From: a bacterium
GTDB lineage: Bacteria; Desulfobacterota; JAPLJL01
NCBI GenBank assembly: GCA_028713675.1
Contig: JAQTNV010000024.1
Coordinates: 1-50,142, forward strand
DNA length: 50,142 nucleotides
Reading direction: 5' to 3'
A model generated the notes under the pieces. It searched no databases. It worked only from the letters and a program-made list of their open reading frames with translations, and was not told where the DNA came from. This document shows, one piece after another, positions 41,342 through 49,451 of this stretch (positions are counted from its first letter, which is position 1; every line of letters begins with the position of its first letter). The translations under genes and the position numbers were made by a program.

Positions 41342-41350
41342 TGTTATAAT
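41342..41350 (+). promoter_or_regulatory. Extended -10 promoter of rnpB
   Basis: TGTTATAAT (41342-41350) is a TGn plus perfect TATAAT. No good -35 is visible at 17 bp. Transcription should start at about 41357-41360, exactly at the P1 strand of RNase P RNA. Confidence 0.7.
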
Positions 41351-41358
41351 TATTTCTT

Positions 41359-41756
41359 GGGGCTGGTCGGGCGGCCGCTCCGACGTCCGGGCAACCGGGC
41401 TCGGGGAGGAAAGTCCGGACTCCAGAGGGCTGGGTGCCCGCTAACGGCGGGTCAGGGAAACCCTTAACAGGGTGAACCTGAAGGAAAGTGCCACAGAAAA
41501 CATACCGCCCTGAGAGCAATCGAAGGGTAAGGGTGAAAAGGCGAGGTAAGAGCTCACCGCCCCGAAGGTAACTTCGGGGGCAGGGCAAACCCCACCCGGA
41601 GCAAGACCAAATAAGGAAGCGTTCGAGGGTGGCCCGCCCGATGCTTCCGGGTAGGTTGCTTGAGTCCCCGGGCAACCGGGGTCCCAGAGAAATGGCCGCC
41701 TCCCTGATTCGAGAAATCGGTTGGGGAACAGAATCCGGCTTATAGACCAGCCCCTT
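41359..41756 (+). ncRNA. rnpB: RNase P RNA, bacterial class A
   Basis: This is the catalytic RNA of RNase P, which removes 5' leaders from tRNA precursors. The molecule is about 398 nt. GGGGCTGGTC at the 5' end pairs with GACCAGCCCC at the 3' end (41745-41754) to form P1. Universal conserved stretches are present and in order: GAGGAAAGTCCGGACTCC (41406-41423), the CACAGAAAACATACCGCC block at about 41490-41508, GGTAAGGGTGAAAAGG, AGAGCTCACCG, and the 3' CGAGGGTGGCCCGCCCGATG block. The presence of P-element loops between these fits class A. A T-run (41755-41758) follows P1 and likely helps termination. The secondary structure was read by eye, not folded by computer. Confidence 0.97.
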
Positions 41757-42094
41757 TTATTGATACTGATCCCAGTGCTGACAGCAAAGCGCAGGGAGCA
41801 CGGAGCATAGAGCAAATCATCACCCTCTCCTCTCCGAGCCGTAGGTTCCAATGAGCCGGAAGCCCAACTCTCCCCTCTCAAGGGGGAGGGACTTCTTCTG
41901 AACCCGCGAACTCTCCCGTCATTCCCGGCTTGACCGGGAATCCAGTCTTTCCCTCTGGATCCCCATTTTCATGGGAATGACAAACTACATAATCATCCCG
42001 TAGTTGCCCAATTTATTGGGCGGGTTTTAAAATCGCCGATAAATCGGCGGACTACATAATTTTGTGGGGAGACCAGACCGGAATTAAGGATCTT
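41757..42094. repeat. Geneless region with stacked palindromic elements after rnpB
   Basis: The region has no gene. GGAGCACGGAGCATAGAGCA microrepeats lie near 41780-41815, and CCCTCTCCTCTCC/GGGGGAGGG arms at 41823-41890. A GTCATTCCCGG...GGGAATGAC two-hairpin element is at 41918-41981 and a GTAG...CTAC two-hairpin element at 42000-42055. The last pairs TTGCCCAATTTATTGGGC and GCCGATAAATCGGC hairpins. Confidence 0.85.
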
Positions 42095-43654
42095 TTAATA
42101 AATCAGCTGCCGCAGGAATCCCTGGAAGATGCCCTTGGCGACCGCGCGCCCGGACATGGCCGAGAAAACCACCCCTCCCGGCCAGACGGAGTAATGCCCC
42201 GCGTTGAAGAGATTTTTGATCGGAGTGCGGAAATTGATGTACTTGTCCTTCAGGGGGCTCTGGAAGGAATCGTAGGTCCAGCCCATGATCGCCCCTTCCT
42301 CGTTCAGGGTCCAGCGCGCCATGGACCGGGGCGTGGCCAGCTCCCGGTAAACCACTTTCTGCGAAAGCCCCGGGATGATGTATTCGGTCTGCTTGATGAC
42401 ATCATCCAGCACCTTCTTCTTAAGGTCCCGGTATTCCTGGCTCCGGGCCATCGGATCGGCCGTGCCGGTCCCCCATCCGTTCCGCCAGTGGTAGGAGGTA
42501 AAAACCTGGACGACCAGGGAGCTTTTCCCAGCGGGGGCCAGGTGGGGCAGATCAATCGAGGGCGCGCTGATCATCGACCAGCCCTTGTTGTGGGCCTCCG
42601 GGTCATAAATGTCCCGGGCCGCGGTCCCGTACGTGCGCCAGTAAAGGGTGTGGTTGGTCTTCATGTGCCTGCGCAAATCCTCTGCGCTCATGTCCAACCC
42701 GAGGAAAGCCGAGCAGACCGCGGGGGTGAGCTGGCCGGCGGTAAAGATCTGGCGCTCCCGGAAATCCCATTTCTCCGGATGGTCCATCATGGTGTTGATC
42801 AGCCGCTTGAGGTTGCCGGCGTTGATGAAATAGTCGGCCTGGAAACGCTCCTTGCTGGAGGTTTCGACCTCGGTCGCGACCTTTCCCGAGGTGATCACCC
42901 TGTCCACCGTGGATTTGCAGCGGATCTCTCCGCCCCGCTCCCGGTAGGCGTCGGCCAGCTTGTTCATGAATCCCTGGAGCCCGGCCCGGGGATACCAGTA
43001 ATCCTCGGTGAAGGTGTACCAGAAGATATAGTGCATCATCAGCGGCACGTTCTTGAGACTGCTTTCCCCGCAGATGTAGAAGAGGCGCGGCTCATCGGCG
43101 AACATCTCCAGGGCCTTTTCCTCGCCGGTGGTCTTCAGCATCTCCCGGCCCCGGCGGACCATGAAGCCGGCCCGGGACATCATCCTGAGGTTGGCGCGCA
43201 CCTTCTTCCAGCCGTCCACCACGAAGGGCTGGGGGCCGCCCGCGAACATCTTCCTCATGCTGTCGCAGATCGGCACGATGTAGTCGAACCACCCGTCGAC
43301 CCCGCGGGCGGAGCCGGGGAAGGCCTTCTTGAAGTCATCCCGCATCTGCCCGTATTCCAAAAATGGGCAGTCGAGGTCGGGCGTGGCCCAGCGGAAGCGG
43401 GCCCGGATCCACTCGTCCGGGTCGTAGAGCCCGAGTTCCTCGAGGAGGGGGAAGATGATTCCCACGTTCTCGGTCGACTGGTCGCCGCAGTCGAAGTAAA
43501 ACCCTTTCCGCCAGATACCGGACATGTTCCCCCCCACCTGGCTGCCGTGCTCGAGGATCAGGGAACGCTTGCCCAGCTTCTGGGCCTGAAGGCCGGCGAA
43601 GAGTCCGGCGATCCCTCCGCCGATGACGATAACGTCGTATTTACCGGAGACCAT
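42095..43654 (-). CDS. Phytoene desaturase-like FAD-dependent oxidoreductase, cytoplasmic copy
   Basis: This 519-aa flavoprotein belongs to the CrtI/carotene-isomerase-like NAD(P)/FAD superfamily. The FAD site VIVIGGGIAGLFAGL (about 8-22), Glu35 in LILEHGSQVGG and the C-terminal FAD motif LFNAGHYSVWPGGVVFSAMSGRAVAKGI (about 480-508) are complete. The central substrate domain is large and carries aromatic, hydrophobic loops typical of lipid or polyprenoid substrates. No phytoene synthase or other carotenoid gene is in the window, so carotenoid chemistry is not supported. A GAGGGA ribosome site precedes ATG 43654. A second, related flavoprotein with a signal peptide lies upstream on the same strand, separated by 185 bp of palindromic repeat. 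Confidence 0.9.
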   Translation of the reverse strand: MVSGKYDVIVIGGGIAGLFAGLQAQKLGKRSLILEHGSQVGGNMSGIWRKGFYFDCGDQSTENVGIIFPLLEELGLYDPDEWIRARFRWATPDLDCPFLEYGQMRDDFKKAFPGSARGVDGWFDYIVPICDSMRKMFAGGPQPFVVDGWKKVRANLRMMSRAGFMVRRGREMLKTTGEEKALEMFADEPRLFYICGESSLKNVPLMMHYIFWYTFTEDYWYPRAGLQGFMNKLADAYRERGGEIRCKSTVDRVITSGKVATEVETSSKERFQADYFINAGNLKRLINTMMDHPEKWDFRERQIFTAGQLTPAVCSAFLGLDMSAEDLRRHMKTNHTLYWRTYGTAARDIYDPEAHNKGWSMISAPSIDLPHLAPAGKSSLVVQVFTSYHWRNGWGTGTADPMARSQEYRDLKKKVLDDVIKQTEYIIPGLSQKVVYRELATPRSMARWTLNEEGAIMGWTYDSFQSPLKDKYINFRTPIKNLFNAGHYSVWPGGVVFSAMSGRAVAKGIFQGFLRQLIY

Positions 43655-43700
43655 TTATCCCTCTAACCATATCAAGAAAGCGTTGTTTAACTCCCGCTTT

Positions 43701-43795
43701 GTCATTCTGAACCCCCGCCTATGGCGGGGGTGAAGAATCTCTCTTTCGACAGAGAAGTCAGAAAAATCAGATCCTTCGCTTACGCTCAGGATGAC
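43701..43795. repeat. GTCATTCTG-type two-hairpin element (95 bp)
   Basis: The ends GTCATTCTGA and TCAGGATGAC are inverted, and the left arm includes ACCCCCGCC-TAT-GGCGGGGGT. It has the same design as the GTCATTCC elements but diverged arm sequence, and it includes the CTTCGCTTACGCTCAGG word. Confidence 0.8.
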
Positions 43796-43839
43796 ATCCA
43801 GCAAGATTTGCAACGATCTCAAAAAAATCCAAAATCCGG

Positions 43840-45456
43840 TTACTTTCCTTCCCTCTTCAGGATCATCTTCGCGGTTTCCAGGCCGGAGAGAAGGACCGCG
43901 GACTGCCCGCCTCCCGGGAAGGTCCAGGCCCCGGCGAGATAAAGATTGTCGATCGGGGTCTTCTGGGGCAGCCGCTTGAACATGCTCTGGTTGATACTGT
44001 ATTCCCAGCCGAAGATCGTGCCTTTCGGGTTCAAGGTGTAGCGCTCCATGGTTTTAGGGGTGCCCACTTCCATAAGTTCAATCGAAGATTTGAGACTGGG
44101 AACGAGTTTTGTCCCCCGCTCGATAAACTTCTGCGCCACCTCTTCCTTGAGGGCCTTGTACTTGTCATAACCCTGGCTCATGAGCCAGTCGCCCTTGTAG
44201 TCATAGGGCATCATCGAAACCAGGGCGATCACGTTCTTGCCCTTGGGGGCGTCGGTCGGGTCCGCCATGGTGTAATTGATCAAACCGAACATGGCTTTCT
44301 CCGGGATGCCTTCCCGGAAGTATCGGAAGGTCTCAGCCTGGTCCCAGCCGGGATTGACGAAATACGAATGGATTCCGGGGGGGAATTCGCCCGACAAATC
44401 CTTGTTCACCCCCAGGTAGACGGCATAAGCGGAAGCCCCGATCTTCATGTTGTCGAGATTCTTGGCGTAATCCTGGGGCAGGTATTCCCGACCGACGAGT
44501 TTGAAAAAAGTGTCGGGAGCGTTGGCGTTCGAAACCACGTACCGGCACGGGAATTCCTTCCCGTCCTTGGTCTGGACCGCAACCGCCAGTCCGTCCTTCA
44601 TCACGATCCTGGTGACAAGGGTGTTGAGCAGGACCTTGCCCCCGTGCTCCTGAACAACCTCGGCCAGGGCCTTCGTCACCGCCTGCGATCCGCCCTCGAA
44701 ATAGTAGAAACCGTGGAAGTGGTAGCTCACCCACATCATCGCGAAGAGCATGCCGGAGACATTGTCCGGATCGATTCCGGTGTAGGCCATCAGCTGGGTG
44801 AAAAGCGTGAATAATTTTGGATCCTTGATATAAGCTCCCAACGTATCGGTGCTGTTCCCGGTCCAAAACTTATGGAGGATCCAGAGCTTGCAGGGGCTGG
44901 TAAGTATTTTCAGGAGTGAACTTCCTATATTCTTTTTTGCCTCAAGGTTCATGAGGTTATTCATTATGTAATCTATGGAGTGGAGATCCTTCCAGAGCTT
45001 GTCTATCCCCTTGGATTCGGCGGGGAATTTTTCCTTGAGAAGCTGCCGGTATTTCTCGGCATCGGCGGGAATATCGAAGTAGGCATCCGGGAAAACCGAC
45101 CGGTAGGCGGGGTCGGTCTTGTGAAGCCTGACCTTCTTGTCGATCCCGAGATCATCGAATGCTTCGATCCCCATCCCGTCCATGGCGTGGAGCGAGACCT
45201 CGAACCGGTAATCATTTCGTTCAAAGGCGCTCATGAAGCCGCCTACCTTGTCATGCTGTTCAATGACCAGGACCTTCAGTCCTCCCAGGGCAAGCTTGGC
45301 GGCCGCCGCCATTCCACCTCCGCCCGCGCCGACCACCACCGCGTCATAGCCATCCGGGCCGATCCTGGCCTTGACCGGTCCCTGCGAACAGGAATACCCG
45401 CTAAAAATCAGGAATGCGAAAACCAGGACCCAGGAAATCCTTTTTGCGTCTTTCAT
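43840..45456 (-). CDS. Phytoene desaturase-like FAD-dependent oxidoreductase with signal peptide
   Basis: This 538-aa relative of the preceding flavoprotein has an N-terminal signal: basic KDAKR, a hydrophobic core VLVFAFLIFSGYS, then Cys23, which could be a weak lipobox or simply the cleavage region. FAD-binding begins at residue 39 with AVVVGAGGGGMAAAAKL and Glu66 in VIEQHDKVGG. It has FEVSLHAMDGMG and a C-terminal LYLAGAWTFPGGGQSAVLLSGLETAKMIL. Export of an FAD flavoprotein of this family implies a substrate or partner at the outer side of the inner membrane, but folding with FAD before Sec export would be unusual, so the signal may be a membrane anchor. Its strong AGAGGAG site supports ATG 45456. 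Confidence 0.88.
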   Translation of the reverse strand: MKDAKRISWVLVFAFLIFSGYSCSQGPVKARIGPDGYDAVVVGAGGGGMAAAAKLALGGLKVLVIEQHDKVGGFMSAFERNDYRFEVSLHAMDGMGIEAFDDLGIDKKVRLHKTDPAYRSVFPDAYFDIPADAEKYRQLLKEKFPAESKGIDKLWKDLHSIDYIMNNLMNLEAKKNIGSSLLKILTSPCKLWILHKFWTGNSTDTLGAYIKDPKLFTLFTQLMAYTGIDPDNVSGMLFAMMWVSYHFHGFYYFEGGSQAVTKALAEVVQEHGGKVLLNTLVTRIVMKDGLAVAVQTKDGKEFPCRYVVSNANAPDTFFKLVGREYLPQDYAKNLDNMKIGASAYAVYLGVNKDLSGEFPPGIHSYFVNPGWDQAETFRYFREGIPEKAMFGLINYTMADPTDAPKGKNVIALVSMMPYDYKGDWLMSQGYDKYKALKEEVAQKFIERGTKLVPSLKSSIELMEVGTPKTMERYTLNPKGTIFGWEYSINQSMFKRLPQKTPIDNLYLAGAWTFPGGGQSAVLLSGLETAKMILKREGK

Positions 45457-45494
45457 TTTTCTCTCCTCTGAATGTCAGGTTAAATTTAGGTTTC

Positions 45495-45500
45495 ATTATA
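45495..45500 (-). promoter_or_regulatory. Likely -10 box of the secreted flavoprotein gene
   Basis: TATAAT (45500-45495) on the minus strand lies 38 bp before the start codon and has no recognisable -35. Upstream at 45532-45544 is a perfect AGAA-N5-TTCT inverted repeat, about 32 bp beyond the -10. A divergent AraC-type gene follows, so activation is plausible. Confidence 0.4.
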
Positions 45501-45702
45501 TGGATGGAAACCTGTTTATTTCTTCCCCGTTAGAAGCATATTCTTGCTGTATATTTACATATTGCGATTATTTTACATCGATGATAACTTAAGAAAGTAA
45601 GACGTGAAACGTAAGAAGTTAGACGATGGTCAGAAATTTTTGGATTTTGGTCTATGATTTTGGTTTTTGATATTTGATGATTGGATTTTGTATTCCCCGT
45701 CT

Positions 45703-45744
45703 ACCGTTTACCTTCTGCCGTCTTCCGTCTACCGTTTTTTAAAT
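45703..45744. repeat. GTCTACCG-type microrepeat abutting the araC-like start
   Basis: Units such as GTCTACCGTTTACC, TCTGCCGTC and TTCCGTCTACCG fill the DNA up to the start codon. Matching words (GGTAGACGG) occur inverted at 41144-41172. Confidence 0.75.
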
Positions 45745-46593
45745 ATGATTCCAGTAAAATTCAAAAACATAATCTCTTCCCCCGAAGATAAATTCCGTCT
45801 GACCCGTCTTTTCATTTCTCCGGGAGACACTATCTATGCTCATTCGCATGATTTCGCCGAAATCAATTGGATGGACAGCGGCGAGGCACAGCACGTGGTC
45901 AACGGAGAGACGGTTTTGATGAGGCCCAACCACCTGGTGATGATCCGGAAGAAGGATAAGCACGAATTCCGGAACGTCGGAGAGATCCCCTTCGTCCTGG
46001 TCAGCCTCGCGTTTCGGGAAGAAATCCTCCGGGACATCCGGGCAAGGTATTTTCCCGAAAATCCTTCGTTTTTCGGGGGCGGTTCCAGGCTGCCCAGGAT
46101 GGTGGAACTCGACGGCGGTCTCCGCCGCCACGCCGACGAGCTCGTGGACCTGGTGCTTTTCGCTCCCCGCACCCAGTTCTATCTCGACCTCCTGATTTTG
46201 AATCTGCTTTTCCTCGTTGAAAATCAGCCGTCCCGGGAGATCCCGCCCTTATGTCCCGCCTGGCTGAAGCAGGCTTACAGCACGATCCAGAATCCCGAAT
46301 TGCTGAACGGCGGGGTAAAAAATTTTCAGAATCTTTGCGGCAAATCCGCGACCCATGTATCCCGGGCCTGCCGAAAGTGGCTTCAGGCCACCCCTTCGGA
46401 GGTGGTCAACCGTTTCCGGATGGAGATTGCCGCTCGGGAGCTGGCCGGGACCGAACGCCCGATCGTCGATATCTGCCTGGGACTGGGTTTTGATTCCCTG
46501 AGCCATTTCTACAGTCTGTTCAAGCAGCGCCACGGGGTTTCCCCCCGTCAATACCGGCTCCGGAACCGGGCGGGAACCTTCATGGAAGGATAA
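45745..46593 (+). CDS. AraC-family transcriptional regulator
   Basis: This activator-type regulator has 282 aa. The N-terminal cupin (about 20-90) includes YAHSHDFAEINWMDSGEA and HVVNGETVLMRPNHLVMI. The C-terminal tandem HTH (about 190-280) has NLCGKSATHVSRACRKWLQ, then AARELAGTERPIVDICLGLGF and HFYSLFKQRHGVSPRQYR, the standard AraC signature. I start at ATG 45745, where the cupin begins; the 26 upstream codons translate the microrepeat. The Fe-S gene follows three bases after its stop and is surely co-transcribed. It diverges from the two flavoprotein genes, so it is the natural candidate regulator of this redox island. Confidence 0.92.
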   Translation: MIPVKFKNIISSPEDKFRLTRLFISPGDTIYAHSHDFAEINWMDSGEAQHVVNGETVLMRPNHLVMIRKKDKHEFRNVGEIPFVLVSLAFREEILRDIRARYFPENPSFFGGGSRLPRMVELDGGLRRHADELVDLVLFAPRTQFYLDLLILNLLFLVENQPSREIPPLCPAWLKQAYSTIQNPELLNGGVKNFQNLCGKSATHVSRACRKWLQATPSEVVNRFRMEIAARELAGTERPIVDICLGLGFDSLSHFYSLFKQRHGVSPRQYRLRNRAGTFMEG

Positions 46594-46596
46594 AAA

Positions 46597-47472
46597 ATGG
46601 AAAAAAAATTAAAAAGAAAATGGTTTCCCGGGATTTTTGATTTCCTCAGATTCAAGCCCCAGGATCCCCGTCTCCTGAAATATGTTTTTTATCCGCCGGG
46701 GATGAGGTTCGGTTTCAAGATGCTGGCGGGAATGTTCAAGGCCGCCAACCTGCCCCTGATCAACCGGGTCCACCCCTGGGTGAGCAACGAGAAAAACCGC
46801 CTGTTTATTATTCCAGTTGAAAAGACGCTCGAGCTCGGCGAAAGCGTTTCCGTGCCCTATCAGCTCGTGGACACCTTCATCGAGAAATCTTCCTACCGCG
46901 TGATCATCGACTTCTGCGCCTGCCGCAAGGCCGGTGAATGCCGGCATTATCCCACCGACTTGGGCTGCCTGATCATGGGCGAGGACGCCCGGAGGATACC
47001 CACTACCTGGGCCCACCCGGCTTCTAAGGACGAGGCCCGGGAGCATGTTCAGAAAGGGATCAAGGCCGGCCTGCCGGTCTTCGCCGGCAAGCCCCGGATT
47101 GACAACTACATCTTCGGGGTGCCGGACATGGGGCGGATGTTCAGTGTCTGCTTCTGCTGCGAGTGCTGCTGCCTCGGGAATACCATCAACCGCTACCTGC
47201 CCCCGGAAAAGCTGAGGATCCAGTACAACCGTCTTCCGGGGCTCACGATTACAGTGGACCAGGAAAAATGCACGGGGTGCGGCACCTGCGCCGCCTACTG
47301 TCCCCTCGGACTTATCCGGATGGAGGGCAGAAAGCCGCTGATCCCCGACGACTGCCAAGGCTGCGGCCGCTGCTCAAAGTACTGCCCCAACCAGGCGGTC
47401 CACCTTAAGCTCGACAACCCCAACTTTATCGAAAGCGCCGTCAAAAATCTGGAATCGGTGATTAAGATATAA
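46597..47472 (+). CDS. Cys-rich polyferredoxin-like Fe-S protein
   Basis: This 291-aa protein has 18 Cys. The C-terminus has two classical [4Fe-4S] motifs: CTGCGTCAAYCP (Cys225, 228, 231, 235) and CQGCGRCSKYCP (Cys253, 256, 259, 263). Upstream are a Cys107-x-Cys109...Cys115...Cys124 set (CACRKAGECRHYPTDLGCLIMG) and a dense CFCCECCC block at 185-192, which could form one or two more clusters or bind metal. No membrane helix is evident, but the N-terminus is basic and aromatic. The expected role is electron transfer to or from the flavoproteins or nitroreductase nearby. It starts at ATG 46597, immediately after the AraC stop, with GGAAGGAT upstream. Confidence 0.88.
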   Translation: MEKKLKRKWFPGIFDFLRFKPQDPRLLKYVFYPPGMRFGFKMLAGMFKAANLPLINRVHPWVSNEKNRLFIIPVEKTLELGESVSVPYQLVDTFIEKSSYRVIIDFCACRKAGECRHYPTDLGCLIMGEDARRIPTTWAHPASKDEAREHVQKGIKAGLPVFAGKPRIDNYIFGVPDMGRMFSVCFCCECCCLGNTINRYLPPEKLRIQYNRLPGLTITVDQEKCTGCGTCAAYCPLGLIRMEGRKPLIPDDCQGCGRCSKYCPNQAVHLKLDNPNFIESAVKNLESVIKI

Positions 47473-47473
47473 A

Positions 47474-47624
47474 GGCGGGGACTAGCCCCGCCTCTACAAA
47501 ATCCATCCAATTATTAATTATGTAGGGGAGGGCCTTGTGCCCTCCCGATTGGGCGGGGACTAGCCCCGCCCCTACATAATCAATCCAATTTTTTATCACG
47601 TAGGGGAGGGTCTGGTGCCCTCCC
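47474..47624. repeat. Three adjacent GTAGGGG-type arms
   Basis: A half element GGCGGGG-ACTAG-CCCCGCC (47474-47497) is followed by a full two-arm element (47522-47575). That element runs from GTAGGGGAGGGC...GCCCTCCC through GGGCGGGG-ACTAG-CCCCGCCCC to CTAC. A third half (47600-47624) repeats GTAGGGGAGGGTC...GCCCTCCC. They fill the space between two convergent genes. Confidence 0.88.
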
Positions 47625-47635
47625 TGTAACTTATC

Positions 47636-48517
47636 CTATCTCCACTCGACGGTGGGACTGCGCCGCTCCACCAGCCGCCGGAATTTCACCTCCTGGTAAC
47701 CCATGGTCATGGCCCCGAAGCAGCGATGATCCTTCGGCAGCCCCAGGAATTTCTTCAGCTTGGGGTCGTGCTTGGCGGAATTCTCGAGGAACCCGTTGAA
47801 GCAGACGCCCACCCCCAAGCTGTGGGCCATCAGCGCGCAGTAGTTGATGGCGGCGGAGCAGTTGAAAGCCGAGCTGGAATCCCAGGCGGGAGCGTGGACC
47901 AGGATCACCGCGCGCGCGTTCCAGAAGGCCCGGTCCTCTCCCTTTCTCGTTGACTCGATCACGGACATGGCTGCCGGGATGTAATCCCGCATGAATTCCA
48001 CAGATTTGCGTCCGATGATGAATCCGGCGTAGAAGGCGACGATTCTATTGCCGATCAGCTTGAAGGATTTATCCATGAAGGAAACCGTGATCTCCTTCAA
48101 CCTGTCGATTTCCTTGGGATCGGTAAAAACCAGGTAATGGACATTCTGGCTGTTGCTTCCGGTCGGGGCGTACCTCCCGGCCTCGATGATTTTTCCCAGC
48201 ACCTCGCGGGGAATCGGGTCCGGACGGTAGAAACGCACCGAGCGGCGCTCCCTGAAGATCTTTAAAAGCGCCTCGGATCCGACCGCCGGGCCGGGGCCCA
48301 CGGTCAGATGGCTCTCCGCACGGGCTTCCGGATGGGAGATGGCCTCGGCGGGGCAGACCGCCCCGCAATGCCCGCAGGCAATGCACATCTCCTTTCGCTC
48401 GATGGTAACGATTTTATTCTGCATCCCCAGGACCAGGGCGGGACAATACTTCACGCAGAGTCCGCAGCCCGTGCATTTCCCGGTGATTATCTCCGGCGGA
48501 GGCGGAATTCGTTTCAT
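47636..48517 (-). CDS. Ferredoxin-nitroreductase fusion protein
   Basis: This 293-aa oxidoreductase has an N-terminal 2[4Fe-4S] ferredoxin domain (Cys15, 18, 21, 25 and Cys45, 48, 51, 55, in CTGCGLCVKYCP and CIACGHCGAVCP). It is joined to an FMN-binding nitroreductase domain (about 85-290). The nitroreductase part has FRERRSVRFYRPDPIP, AGRYAPTGSNSQN (FMN contacts), INYCALMAHSLGVGVCFNGF and GAMTMGYQEVKFRRL. Such fusions are common in anaerobes and probably take electrons from ferredoxin-type donors to reduce an organic substrate. AAGGAG is properly placed before ATG 48517. It transcribes away from the Fe-S gene and toward it in space, so the two are convergent. Confidence 0.93.
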   Translation of the reverse strand: MKRIPPPPEIITGKCTGCGLCVKYCPALVLGMQNKIVTIERKEMCIACGHCGAVCPAEAISHPEARAESHLTVGPGPAVGSEALLKIFRERRSVRFYRPDPIPREVLGKIIEAGRYAPTGSNSQNVHYLVFTDPKEIDRLKEITVSFMDKSFKLIGNRIVAFYAGFIIGRKSVEFMRDYIPAAMSVIESTRKGEDRAFWNARAVILVHAPAWDSSSAFNCSAAINYCALMAHSLGVGVCFNGFLENSAKHDPKLKKFLGLPKDHRCFGAMTMGYQEVKFRRLVERRSPTVEWR

Positions 48518-48570
48518 CTCATTTCTCCTTATTGATAATTTTCATTCCTACTGGGATCTATTTCCTTTTT

Positions 48571-48658
48571 GTCATCCCTGCGACTTGTCCCGAGCATAAT
48601 CGAGGGAAAGCAGGGATCCAGAAAAAATAACTGGATTCCGCATCAAGTGCGGAATGAC
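48571..48658. repeat. GTCATCCC/GTCATTCC two-hairpin element (88 bp)
   Basis: The left arm GTCATCCCTGC...GCAGGGATCCAG encloses an inverted CCTTCGACT-type word (48584-48606). The right arm CTGGATTCCGC-ATCAAGT-GCGGAATGAC is identical to that of the 28475-28544 copy. Confidence 0.9.
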
Positions 48659-48702
48659 GAAAATGAGAAAGCACCGCGACCTGACCTGAGAAACAATCAA
48701 TT

Positions 48703-49428
48703 TCAAGTGAATAACTTTAGTGCCAATCCGAATGTCTCCTCCGCCTCGGCTTCGCTCGCGACCCCCAGGGCCACCCCCGCCACTTTCTGCTCGGCCAGCC
48801 AGGGAAGGGACTCGGAGGGAGGGATCTTCCCCGCCCCCAGGGCTTTCTTGGCAATGATCGGACATTTTACCTTCTTAATTTCTTCCAGCAGTGTTTCCAC
48901 GTTTCCGATCATTACTCCCTGGGGATTCAGGGGAAGCATCAAAACCTGGTAATCGAGTTTGGACTCGATCAGTCTCTCCAGGGTGGGCAAAACCCGGTGT
49001 GTAGCCAGCCCCGGGATCATTCCGGCCTGGCGGATTAAGTAAAGATGATTGGATAACATATTCACGTCAAAGTGATCCGTCTCCATTCCGTGCAATAATC
49101 CAACCCGGGCATCGATCCTTTTCAGGAGTTCAATCCCGCTTTCCACTTCGTTGGGAACCAGCGTCCCCACCACCACCGGATCGATTCCTTCCTGTTTCCC
49201 GGCGGTCTCGATCGCTTCGATTATACGTGGAAAGGCGATCGCCTGAATTCCCCGTACACCGATCTTCCAGGCATGCAGGATCAGTTGAACCATGTTTTCG
49301 GGATGCTCGTGAAAACGCTCGAAGTATTCGGTCGCCCGTGAGCCGAACTGCCCCGCCCCGAGGAATGGCGAAGTCCCTAATAGCACCCGGGGGATTTTTT
49401 GATCAAAAAGCTGAAAATACGCTGCCAT
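48703..49428 (-). CDS. Hypothetical TIM-barrel-like protein, 241 aa
   Basis: I do not recognise a characterised family. The 241-aa product looks like a beta/alpha barrel: alternating strands and helices such as VLLGTSPFLGAGQFG, GVRGIQAIAF, PVVVGTLVPNEV, ARVGLLHGM, MIPGLATHR, YQVLMLPLNP, CPIIAKKALGAGKI and VAGVALGVAS. The C-terminal glycine-rich strand pair resembles the nucleotide or phosphate site of aldo-keto reductase-like or PLP-barrel folds, but the catalytic tetrad of aldo-keto reductases is not evident. It lies between the nitroreductase and the amidohydrolase on the same strand and may be part of the same pathway. No ribosome binding site is seen before ATG 49428. Confidence 0.75.
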   Translation of the reverse strand: MAAYFQLFDQKIPRVLLGTSPFLGAGQFGSRATEYFERFHEHPENMVQLILHAWKIGVRGIQAIAFPRIIEAIETAGKQEGIDPVVVGTLVPNEVESGIELLKRIDARVGLLHGMETDHFDVNMLSNHLYLIRQAGMIPGLATHRVLPTLERLIESKLDYQVLMLPLNPQGVMIGNVETLLEEIKKVKCPIIAKKALGAGKIPPSESLPWLAEQKVAGVALGVASEAEAEETFGLALKLFT

Positions 49429-49451
49429 TTTATTTGAGAATTCAGAATGTT

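Noticed and set aside
42062-43666. Long antisense open frame opposite the first flavoprotein
   Set aside because: The real gene on the minus strand has complete FAD motifs; the antisense frame has none and arises from codon bias at high GC.
42095-45456. Carotenoid biosynthesis cluster
   Set aside because: No phytoene synthase, cyclase or prenyltransferase gene is in the window; desaturase-like flavoproteins alone do not show it.
45667-45744. Upstream start for the AraC gene at 45667
   Set aside because: The extra 26 codons translate GTCTACCG microrepeats and precede the cupin domain; no ribosome site supports them.
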